From assembly GCF_010672525.1 (NCBI RefSeq), contig NZ_JAAHGH010000002.1:438754-502753 (forward strand): a DNA stretch of 64,000 nucleotides, in the 5' to 3' direction. Origin of the DNA: Okeania sp. SIO2B3 (GTDB lineage Bacteria; Cyanobacteriota; Cyanobacteriia; Cyanobacteriales; Microcoleaceae). Below are positions 56,700 to 64,000 of the stretch, in pieces (position 1 is the stretch's first letter; each line of letters begins with the position of its first letter). The notes under the pieces were generated by a model. The model was given only the letters and a program-made list of their open reading frames with translations, was not told the origin of the DNA and did not search any database. A program made the position numbers and the translations under genes.

Positions 56700-56956
56700 G
56701 TAAGCATTTCCTGCGGAATGCGCTCGCATTCAGCTATTAGCTGTCAGCTAGCCTCCTCCGGAGGAACTACGTTAACAGCAACAAGACTCTCTGATATAGG
56801 ACAGTGTTTAAATTAAAATAGACTTTAAGGGCAAGGGAGCCAAATTTTGTAGTGAGACAATTAATAGGGCTTTTATAGTAAACTAAAAGCAATAACTGAT
56901 AGCTGATGGCTGATGGCTGACGGCTGTTTGCGCAGCATGACCTAGGAAATGCTTAC
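56700..56956. mobile_element. Family-1 element, reversed beta core, no duplication
   Basis: It runs from GTAAGCATTTCCTGCGG to GGAAATGCTTAC, with the beta core reversed (CAACAAGACTCTCTGATATA, TTTTGTAGTGAGACAATTAA). The flanks AAAAAGTT and GTATAATT do not match, so it may be recombinant or old. Confidence 0.75.
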
Positions 56957-56998
56957 GTATAATTAACGATCAAAAAACTTTCTTCTTTTCCTTCTTCT

Positions 56999-58759
56999 TT
57001 ATTCTTCTTTCTTCTCTCCTGACTCCTGAGGACTGACTCCTGAGGACTCCATTAAAAAACTGTAAATTTTTTGTGGTTCTAAATCATGTATAACTGTCAA
57101 TAATTCAGTAATTTTAAAGCTCTGACGTTCGAGTTGTACTTGTAAGGTAGTCATAGGATCGGAACCAGAAGCAATGAGAAATTCCAATTTTGAAATATTC
57201 GGCCATTTACCTATTTCTGTTAATATTTTAGCGATCGCCTGTAAATAAGGATGATTTGATTGTTGGTACCATTGAGAATTAGTTAATGTTGCTTGCTCTA
57301 AACCAAAATTAACTATTAAAGGCGCTTGAGAAAAAACTGCCATTGCCACTGGTCTAGTTTCTTCCTGCAGTAAAAAGTCATATTCTTTGATTAAACTGCG
57401 TAATTTTTCCAAGTATTCATAGCGATGTTGAATTGGAGATTTCAAAGTTGGTTTTAAGGGGCGATCCAATAAATTTACTTCTTTTGTTTTGTTCTTCCAA
57501 TCAATAGCAATAGTTACCAAATAACTGCGTAATAACATATGACCTAATTTTTGTGCTTTAGTCGCCAGATAAACAGAATTATAATCTGTTGTTTCGATTA
57601 ACAAAGGAACGCGGTCTACTATTTCGATACCATAACCATTCAAACCTGCTATTTTTCGGGGATTATTTGTAATCAAACGAATTTTATTAACACCCAGATC
57701 GTGCAATATTTGTGCCCCCATACCATAGTTCCGTAGATCAGCAGGAAAGCCTAATTTTTCATTAGCTTCCACTGTATCTAACCCTATATCCTGCAATGAA
57801 TAAGCTTTGAGTTTATTAATCAAACCTATTCCTCTACCTTCCTGTCGCAAATAGACAACAACTCCAGCACCAGCATCTTCAATCATTTTCATTGCTGCTT
57901 GCAACTGCATCCGACAGTCACAACGGAGGGAACCAAAAGCATCTCCCGTCAGACACTCAGAATGCACCCTCACCATCACAGGTTTTTCCTGAAATTCTTC
58001 TGGGTTACCTTTGACAATAGCTATATGTTCCGAATTATCTTGAGTATTGCGATAAGCATAGATTTTAAACTCACCAAATTGAGAGGGTAAATTGGCAATA
58101 GCTTCTCGGTAGACAAAGCGATCGTATCTGAGGCGATAGCTGATAATATCAGCAATACTAATCAATTTCAGATTATGCGTTATAGCATATTCTACTAATT
58201 CAGGTAATCTTGCCATCGAACCATTAGGGTTTTGAATTTCACAAATAACCCCTGCTGGATACAAACCTGCTAGTCTTGCCAGGTCAACCGATGCTTCTGT
58301 ATGACCTGCTCGTTTTAACACTCCCCCCTCTCTTGCTCGAATGGGAAAAACATGACCAGGGCGACGTAAATCTTCTGGTGTGGTAGTAGAATTGATAACT
58401 GCTTGAATAGTGCGCGCTCGGTCTTCTGCGGAAATACCCGTGGAAACTCCCAATTCAGGGGAAGCGTCAATACTGACAGTAAAAGCAGTTTGATTACTAT
58501 CAGTATTTTTAGTCACCATGAGTGGGATATCTAACTCATCAAGGCGATCGCCTGTCAATGCCAGACAAATTAGACCTCTAGCTTCTACTGCCATAAAGTT
58601 AATCATATTTGGAGTAGCAAATTGGGCAGCACAAATGACATCTCCTTCATTTTCTCGATGTTCGTCATCGACTACTACGACGCAACGACCTGCTTTAATA
58701 TCGGCAAGTGCAGCATCAATAGAATCAAATTTAAATTGTTGGTTTAATTGTGTATTCAC
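56999..58759 (-). CDS. ribBA: Bifunctional DHBP synthase / GTP cyclohydrolase II (riboflavin)
   Basis: RibBA makes both riboflavin precursors. Residues about 1-205 are the DHBP synthase ([41 protein letters not shown]). Residues about 215-410 are GTP cyclohydrolase II, with the zinc site [34 protein letters not shown] and TNNPRKI. A cyanobacterial C-terminal extension of about 175 residues has no known role. The last 16 residues ([16 protein letters not shown]) are encoded by the GAGTCAGGAGT/GAAGAAAGAA repeat type that is common between genes here, for example near 30520-30560. The neighbour bluB is divergent. Confidence 0.93.
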   Translation of the reverse strand: MNTQLNQQFKFDSIDAALADIKAGRCVVVVDDEHRENEGDVICAAQFATPNMINFMAVEARGLICLALTGDRLDELDIPLMVTKNTDSNQTAFTVSIDASPELGVSTGISAEDRARTIQAVINSTTTPEDLRRPGHVFPIRAREGGVLKRAGHTEASVDLARLAGLYPAGVICEIQNPNGSMARLPELVEYAITHNLKLISIADIISYRLRYDRFVYREAIANLPSQFGEFKIYAYRNTQDNSEHIAIVKGNPEEFQEKPVMVRVHSECLTGDAFGSLRCDCRMQLQAAMKMIEDAGAGVVVYLRQEGRGIGLINKLKAYSLQDIGLDTVEANEKLGFPADLRNYGMGAQILHDLGVNKIRLITNNPRKIAGLNGYGIEIVDRVPLLIETTDYNSVYLATKAQKLGHMLLRSYLVTIAIDWKNKTKEVNLLDRPLKPTLKSPIQHRYEYLEKLRSLIKEYDFLLQEETRPVAMAVFSQAPLIVNFGLEQATLTNSQWYQQSNHPYLQAIAKILTEIGKWPNISKLEFLIASGSDPMTTLQVQLERQSFKITELLTVIHDLEPQKIYSFLMESSGVSPQESGEKKEE

Positions 58760-58807
58760 AAATAAAATACTTCTCAGGTTTTATAATTTTTTTTAAGGTA
58801 TGCTTAA

Positions 58808-58990
58808 AAAGTGTTTCCTGGCGGAATGCTGCGCAAACAGAAGTTCAGCGGTTAGCTTTCAGCGAAAAACTTGGGTTTAAATCTCCTACTTCTTATGAAG
58901 TCAATTTTAGGAAGGGTCGCGTATCCCTTCTCAAAAGCTGACTGCTAAACGCCAATAGCTGTTTGCGCAGCATTCTTTCAGTAAATGCTT
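58808..58990. mobile_element. Degenerate family-1 element between ribBA and bluB
   Basis: AAGTGTTTCCTGGCGGAATGC, then GCGCAAACAG, and at the other end AATAGCTGTTTGCGCAGC and AAATGCTTTTT. The outer GTAAGC is lost on both sides. Confidence 0.6.
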
Positions 58991-59249
58991 TTTATAAAGT
59001 ATATAGCAGTTATATTTTTTACAATATAAAATCTTTTGGAACTAGCTAACAAAGATAAGAATTTTAGAGTTTCTATATATTTTTAGATTTTTTACAAATC
59101 ATTTAGAATTGCTATAAAAAGATTATAGCGTTTCCTAAGCTACCGAAGCAATGATTAAATTTAGATAAACTTTTGATTATCTATGTCAGAAGAAGTAAGT
59201 AATTGATTTTCACATAGGAAAGACCGCATAATTCTTGGAGGTAAATTGT

Positions 59250-59888
59250 ATGAAAGGTAAATTGTTTACAGAAAAAGAACGTCAAATATTGAAAGATATT
59301 ATTATTCATCGCCGAACAGAATTTGGGGAAAATTTCATTAGTCAAGAAATTCCTGATACAACAATCGAACGCTTGCTATTCGCTGCTTTGAATGCTCCTT
59401 CAGTAGGTTTTTCTCAGCCATGGGAATTTGTAATTATTCGTGACCCATCAATTAAAACTCAAATCAAAACATCTTTTGAAAAAGAAAATGAAAAAGCCAA
59501 AGAGATATTCAAAAATAAACCTTTCTATAATCAGCTTCAATTGGAAGGAATTACCATAACTCCTGTTAATATTGCTGTGTTCTATAAACCCTCACCTAAT
59601 CCTGTTATGGGTCAAACGAGTACGGATAAAGTTGGACCGTACAGTGTTTGTCTGGCAATTCAAAACTTGTGGTTGATGGCTAGAGCTGAAAATATAGGTG
59701 TGGGTTGGGTAAGTATTTTAGATGAAAAAGAGGTGAAAATTATTCTCAATGCTCCTCCAGAAAATGAATTAATCGCCTATTTATGTATAGGTTATGTCAC
59801 AGAATTCACCGAACGTCCTTTGCTGGAAATTGCTAACTGGGAAAAGCGTAAATCAAAAGCTGCAGTTATTTATTATAACAGTTATTAA
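59250..59888 (+). CDS. bluB: BluB-like flavin-destroying nitroreductase (5,6-dimethylbenzimidazole synthase)
   Basis: The 212-residue protein fits BluB better than ordinary nitroreductases: ALNAPSVGFSQPWEFVIIRD, QLEGITITPVNIAVF, YSVCLAIQNLWLMARAENIG, VGWVSILDE and AYLCIGYVTEF. BluB cleaves FMNH2 with O2 to DMB, the lower ligand of true B12. The serine in GWVSI is kept. The aspartate expected after the paired arginines (RRD in typical BluB) is threonine by my alignment (RRTEFGENF), so activity is uncertain. GGAGG at 59237-59241 supports the ATG at 59250. The stop codon is part of a family-1 target duplication. Confidence 0.75.
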   Translation: MKGKLFTEKERQILKDIIIHRRTEFGENFISQEIPDTTIERLLFAALNAPSVGFSQPWEFVIIRDPSIKTQIKTSFEKENEKAKEIFKNKPFYNQLQLEGITITPVNIAVFYKPSPNPVMGQTSTDKVGPYSVCLAIQNLWLMARAENIGVGWVSILDEKEVKIILNAPPENELIAYLCIGYVTEFTERPLLEIANWEKRKSKAAVIYYNSY

Positions 59889-60121
59889 GTAAGCATTCAG
59901 CTGTCAGCTATTAGCTATCAGCTATTAATTTTGTCTTGGGAAAGGTAAAAGTAATTGAGAAAATTGAGAAATTAAGAAAGAATAAAAATTTACTACCAAA
60001 GTCTCCTACCCTAACCTTAGAAGTAATTATTTATTATTAATTGCTGTTAACGTAGTTCCTCCGCAGGAGGCTAGCTGACTGCTAATGGCTGTTTGCGCAG
60101 CATTCCGTAGGAAATGCTTAC
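59889..60121. mobile_element. Family-1 element inserted at the bluB stop codon
   Basis: The 233-bp element runs from GTAAGCATTCAGC to GGAAATGCTTAC, with the exact 8-bp duplication GTTATTAA at 59881-59888 and 60122-60129. The left duplication includes the TAA stop of bluB (59886-59888). The alpha core is reversed. Confidence 0.92.
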
Positions 60122-60225
60122 GTTATTAAGGCTTATTAAGACTAGATATTTGTCACTTATAGAGGCGTTTTATACAACATCTCTATAAGTGGCTTATTTA
60201 CCTTAAAATTACTGTAAATATCAAT

Positions 60226-63200
60226 TTATTCTGTTATCTCTTGTGGAGAGTCAAGAATATTTTCATATTCAATTTCTTCAGTAATTTCTTGTATAGAATC
60301 ATCGCTTTCACTGGGCATAGATTCTACAACTACTTCAGATTTTTCTGAGGTAATTTGTTCTGAGTTTGGAATATTATCTTGCTGAAAATCTTCTACAACT
60401 TCAGGTATAGAAATAGTAGAATCATCACTTTCAGTGGGGATAGGTTCTACAACTACTTCAGATTTTTCTGAGGTAATTTGTTCTGAATTTGGAATAGTAT
60501 CTTGTTGAAAATCTTCTACAACTTCAGGTATAGAAATAGTAGAATCATCACTTTCAGTGGGAATAGGTTCTACAACTACTTCAGATTTTTCTGAGGTAAT
60601 TTGTTCTGAATTTGGAATAGTATCTTGTTGAAAATCTTCTACAACTTCAGGTATAGAAATAGTAGAATCATCACTTTCAGTGGGAATAGGTTCTACAACT
60701 ACTTCAGATTTTTCTGAGGTAATTTGTTCTGAGTTTGGAATATTATCTTGCTGAAAATCTTCTACAACTTCAGGTATAGAAATAGTAGAATCATCACTTT
60801 CAGTGGGAATAGGTTCTACAGCTACTTCAGATTTTTCTGAGGTAATTTGTTCTGAGTTTGGAATAGTATCTTGTTGAAAAATTTCTACAACTTCAGGTGT
60901 AGATATAATAGTAGAATCATCACTTTCAGTGGGAATAGGTTCTACAGCTACTTCAGATTTTTCTGAGGTAATTTGTTCTGAGTTTGGAATAGTATCTTGT
61001 TGAAAAATTTCTACAACTTCAGGTGTAGATATAATAGTAGAATCATCACTTTCAGTTTCAGATTTTTCTGAGGTAATTTGTTCTGATTCTGGAATAGTAT
61101 CTTGTTGAAAATTTTCTATAACTTCAGGTATAGAAGTAGAAAGATTTTCCACTGATTCATTACTTTCTTCTACATTTGGTGTAAAAGTAGAAGTTTCTTG
61201 CGGAGGCAGTTTTTCTAATAGTTCTGTTGTTGGTACTTCCTCTACTATTTCTGGTAGACTGGGAAGCTCATTTTCCTGAAGTGAATCTTCAACTTCAGAT
61301 TTTTCTGATGGATTGAAATTTTCTTCTACATTTGGTTTTTCTATTGTGTCTAGAGTTTCTGATTTCTGTTTTTCGGTAACCTTATTTATAAGACCTTTAA
61401 ATCTATCTCTAAAACGATTCACAAATCCACCTATTTTTTCTTTTGTTGTTGGTAGTTCGTTTGCTTCGGTAGTTTCTATTTTTGAGATTGATTCTTCAGT
61501 AAAAGTTTCCTCTATTTCTAGTTCAGTAGTAGGAATATCCTCTATTCCTGGTGCAATTAATGTTTCCTCTACTTCAATTTCTTCTGCTGTTTCAGTAGTA
61601 GGAATATCCTCTGTTCCTGGTGCAATTAATGTTTCCTCTACTTCAATTTCTGCTGTTTCAGTAGTAGGAATATCCTCTGTTCCTGGTGCAATTAATGTTT
61701 CCTCTACTTCAAATTCTGCTGACTCAGTAGTAGGGATATCCTCTATTTCTGGTGCAATTAATGTTTCCTCTACTTCAATTTCTTCTGCTGTTTCAGTAGT
61801 AGGAATATCCTCTATTTCTGGTGTAATTAATGTTTCCTCTACTTCAATTTCTGCTGACTCAGTAGTAGGGATATCCTCTATTTCTGGTGCAATTAATGTT
61901 TCCTCTACTTCAATTTCTTCTCCTGACTCAGTAGTAGGGATATCCTCTATTTCTGGTGCAATTAATGTTTCCTCTACTTCAATTTCTTCTCCTGACTCAG
62001 TAGTAGGGATATCCTCTATTTCTAATTCTGGAGTTACTTCTGCTTGAGTTTCCTCATAAATGTATTCTGGGTCAACTATACTATATGCTTCCTTCAGCGA
62101 AATTTCTCCGGCGATAATTTTGCTGAGAGTATCTTGTCCACCTGGTTCGTAACTAATCAAACCAATAGTGCTATTATAAATCTCATAGAGAGCATTACCC
62201 TCATCATCAATATATTCTAACTCGATCCAATTTTTTCCTGGATGAAACCCTTCTAAATATATTGACTGCCATTGATCAGTAATAAAACTGGTTCCATTAA
62301 CCGTAACACGAATACGCCAATCAACTATTTCATCTTCAGGATCTTCTTGTCCTAGTAAGTGCGAAGGTGCATTAGTAAGATAATAATCAAGCAAGATGGG
62401 TTCCGCACCATATTCACCCAAGGGACTATTGTAAGTTAATAGTGGTAAATTTGGAGCAGGATTATTATTCGTGGTTTTAGTGAAAATGTGAAAAGTTGTT
62501 TGAGCATAAGCACCTTCATTCTTAAAACTTTCATCCCACGGACGACAAGCAAAAACTCTGATAGTATGAGTACCAGGTTCTAAGTCTGATAAAATCAGGA
62601 ATTGATTTAGGTCATAGATTTTTTTATAAGGTTTGTTGTCTAAAATTACTTCTACATAAGGTCCTAAATCTAATTCTGACTTAAATATAGGTAGGTCTTT
62701 CACCTGGAGTTGCACTGTAATAGTATTGTCTTCAAATATTTGCCCTGGTTGAGGACTTTGTATTGTAACTTGTGGTTTGTAGATGTCGATCGCTTGACGT
62801 AGTTGTTGAATTATTTCTGGTGGCGAAACTTCCAATATTTTAGAGCTAGAAGTCGTTACAGCTTTTTCTGCGCTAAGTTGAGGTAGCTCAGAGAAGCGAT
62901 CGCTACAACTGACCAAACCGGAAGTTAAAACTACTACTATTAGAAGTGTTAATAATTTTCTTAAATATAACCAGTCTAGACGATTTGTCAAAAATCCAAA
63001 AATAGATAAAGACTCTGAAACTCTTACCTTTGTTACCTGCTCCCTCTCTTGGCTACCTACTAGGTGTATATTTCGGCGATACGTCGCACCCATGTTTCCT
63101 CTGCTGGTGAGCATTTCTTGGCGAATGAAACATCTATAGAGTCCCACTCTTGTTCCCTTATTCGAGGATATTTTCTGTAAAACCAAAATCAGACTGTCGT

Positions 63201-63228
63201 ATATTCTTGGCAAGTTTATATGAAACAC
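60226..63228 (-). CDS. Lipoprotein with two families of acidic tandem repeats
   Basis: The open frame is 1000 residues. A lipoprotein signal (RKLLTLLIVVVLTSGLVSC) lies at about residues 89-108, so the true start is probably well downstream of 63228, perhaps the TTG near 62992. A folded domain follows (about 150-390; QSPQPGQIFEDNTITVQLQV, YVEVILDNKPYKKIYDL, GTHTIRVFACRPW), seen in other cyanobacterial exported proteins. Then come eight or nine 21-23-residue repeats (EIEDIPTTESGEEIEVEETL). After a short basic segment there are seven copies of a 41-residue repeat (TIPNSEQITSEKSEVVVEPI) with exact 123-bp spacing in most. The whole C-terminal 600 residues are acidic and probably extended. The function is unknown; a surface or periplasmic spacer is inferred. 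Confidence 0.75.
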   Translation of the reverse strand: MFHINLPRIYDSLILVLQKISSNKGTRVGLYRCFIRQEMLTSRGNMGATYRRNIHLVGSQEREQVTKVRVSESLSIFGFLTNRLDWLYLRKLLTLLIVVVLTSGLVSCSDRFSELPQLSAEKAVTTSSSKILEVSPPEIIQQLRQAIDIYKPQVTIQSPQPGQIFEDNTITVQLQVKDLPIFKSELDLGPYVEVILDNKPYKKIYDLNQFLILSDLEPGTHTIRVFACRPWDESFKNEGAYAQTTFHIFTKTTNNNPAPNLPLLTYNSPLGEYGAEPILLDYYLTNAPSHLLGQEDPEDEIVDWRIRVTVNGTSFITDQWQSIYLEGFHPGKNWIELEYIDDEGNALYEIYNSTIGLISYEPGGQDTLSKIIAGEISLKEAYSIVDPEYIYEETQAEVTPELEIEDIPTTESGEEIEVEETLIAPEIEDIPTTESGEEIEVEETLIAPEIEDIPTTESAEIEVEETLITPEIEDIPTTETAEEIEVEETLIAPEIEDIPTTESAEFEVEETLIAPGTEDIPTTETAEIEVEETLIAPGTEDIPTTETAEEIEVEETLIAPGIEDIPTTELEIEETFTEESISKIETTEANELPTTKEKIGGFVNRFRDRFKGLINKVTEKQKSETLDTIEKPNVEENFNPSEKSEVEDSLQENELPSLPEIVEEVPTTELLEKLPPQETSTFTPNVEESNESVENLSTSIPEVIENFQQDTIPESEQITSEKSETESDDSTIISTPEVVEIFQQDTIPNSEQITSEKSEVAVEPIPTESDDSTIISTPEVVEIFQQDTIPNSEQITSEKSEVAVEPIPTESDDSTISIPEVVEDFQQDNIPNSEQITSEKSEVVVEPIPTESDDSTISIPEVVEDFQQDTIPNSEQITSEKSEVVVEPIPTESDDSTISIPEVVEDFQQDTIPNSEQITSEKSEVVVEPIPTESDDSTISIPEVVEDFQQDNIPNSEQITSEKSEVVVESMPSESDDSIQEITEEIEYENILDSPQEITE
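60338..61100 (-). repeat. 123-bp coding minisatellite (41-residue repeat)
   Basis: The word GATTTTTCTGAGGTAA starts at 60338, 60461, 60584, 60707 and 60830 (123-bp steps), then 60956 and 61061. The near-identity of neighbouring units points to recent expansion and probable length variation. Confidence 0.95.
61505..62035 (-). repeat. 63-69-bp coding minisatellite (21-23-residue repeat)
   Basis: Eight to nine units contain GTAGTAGG(A/G)ATATCCTC and TTAATGTTTCCTCTACTTC. Unit lengths vary by whole codons (69, 66 and 63 bp). Confidence 0.93.
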
Positions 63229-63913
63229 GGACTATACTCCTATAAATTGAGAGTTGACATTGATATTTGTTTTCTCAGTTTTTCTGTTGTTTATGATGAT
63301 TTTCTCACTAAAATCAATATTTTTGCCATTGATGGGGGATTAACTATATTTTATTTTTTCGTTTTTCGATAATTAGGCGAACAGCCTTGAAGCTTATCAA
63401 AATGTAAAAAAGTCCATGTAGCCTAGTTATCTAGTCAAATTTAAAGTTTTCAAAGAATAGTTAACTTTGAAAATTGTAAATTTTCTCATAATAAGTCTTG
63501 ACTTTTTGTATATGCTGTGAATAACGATAGCTGATATTGTAAATTTTCTTATAATAAGTCTTGACTTTTTGTATATGCTGTGAAACGAGTAATAAGCAAT
63601 AATAGGTGATTAAGTTGTGCTCAAGAAATTTTAATAATTGTAAACATACAACTTATACTCGTTAAGCAAGTCTATAATCTCCTAAAGAACTTTCATTTAC
63701 ATTCAGATCGATCAAATCGAATCTATGTATTTGAGAGAGTTTAGCCAAAGTCTTATATACTTTTGGCATAACCAAAGAGTGTGGTGTTGCATTCCTGCAA
63801 AAGACAGCTAAAATCTGTAAGTTTGCAAAAGATATTGATAATTCGTTACAAATGTTATCAATGTTGACAACATCAATAGTTCAGTTCAGTTTCTTTCAGA
63901 GGGGAGAGTCTTC
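63229..63913. promoter_or_regulatory. psaA upstream region with a duplicated 49-bp segment
   Basis: A 49-bp block (ATTGTAAATTTTCT-ATAAT, TTGACTTTTTGTATATGC, TGTGAA) is present at 63473-63521 and 63536-63584 with one mismatch. ATTGTAAA in each copy, and a third at 63637-63644, fits half of the HLR1 site bound by RpaB, the high-light regulator of photosystem I genes. A GAGGGGAGAG ribosome site precedes the start codon. The element-free spacer contrasts with most others here. Confidence 0.6.
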
Positions 63914-64000
63914 ATGACCATAAGTCCTCCAGAGCGCGAGGCAAAGGTAAAAGTCACCGTAGATAAGGACCCTGTACCCACCTCATTTGAAAAGTGGGGC
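63914..64000 (+). CDS. psaA: Photosystem I P700 apoprotein A1, N-terminal part
   Basis: The first 29 codons read MTISPPEREAKVKVTVDKDP, then VPTSFEKWG, the standard cyanobacterial PsaA N-terminus. PsaA is one of the two large core proteins binding P700 in thylakoid photosystem I. The frame is open to the edge of the window. psaB usually follows downstream. Confidence 0.96.
   Translation, partial: MTISPPEREAKVKVTVDKDPVPTSFEKWG

Noticed and set aside
56700-56956. 8-bp duplication for this family-1 copy
   Set aside because: Flanks AAAAAGTT and GTATAATT do not match, so mobility of this copy cannot be shown.
61313-62047. 244-residue plus-strand ORF
   Set aside because: It is the antisense shadow of the lipoprotein minisatellite; its serine/valine repeats only mirror the real frame.

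Overview
The window looks like chromosome of a filamentous marine cyanobacterium, most likely Trichodesmium or a close relative. The signs are psaA, acsF and chlM, the cyanobacterial motif GCGATCGC inside many genes, low GC, several cyanobacteria-only families (DUF3155, Ycf33, CCB2/CCB4, DUF1517, DUF3038/DUF4335, SLH porins), a very high share of non-coding DNA, and a group II intron in a housekeeping gene. The genus is inferred; no rRNA is present to test it.

Layout. 1-2218: 3' end of a group II intron and the downstream exon of dnaG. 2219-9670: repeat-rich DNA with a pentapeptide protein, a YraN nuclease, queA, rpmF (too short for most ORF callers) and a TM2 protein. 9671-18441: acsF with its terminator, the DUF4335/DUF3038 pair, and a beta-helix/SPOR envelope protein. 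18442-26812: thiE-thiS, DUF1517, a CYTH protein, a nuclease gene broken by a small transposon, a FAD hydroxylase and an HD hydrolase. 26813-33374: IS remnants, an RTX/sorbosone-dehydrogenase fusion and a WD40 kinase. 33375-39803: a strong candidate structured sRNA, a histidine kinase, DUF3155, CCB, a second weaker RNA candidate, PadR, Ycf33 and an orphan restriction-like nuclease. 39804-46053: a GluR0-like channel, chlM, DUF423 and a second WD40 kinase. 46054-54298: two paralogous SLH porins and a PhoX-like phosphatase. 54299-64000: a 168-bp tandem array, an IS630 remnant, ribBA, bluB, a repeat-rich lipoprotein and the start of psaA.

Functional links. acsF and chlM are consecutive steps of chlorophyll synthesis (methylation of Mg-protoporphyrin, then E-ring closure). 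thiE and thiS form a thiamine pair. ribBA (riboflavin, hence FMN) lies divergently next to bluB, whose family turns reduced FMN into the lower ligand of vitamin B12. Most other genes are monocistronic and separated by long repeat-filled spacers.

The main discovery is the repeat landscape. At least four families of short non-autonomous elements can be delimited by terminal inverted repeats, and two of them by exact target-site duplications. Family 1 has GTAA...TTAC ends and 8-bp duplications (IS66-like) with several unrelated cores. Family 2 has AGGGTTTGCTGA-like ends and 4-bp duplications. One family-1 copy breaks a nuclease gene that can be restored exactly on paper. Several elements and low-complexity tracts abut stop codons to the base.
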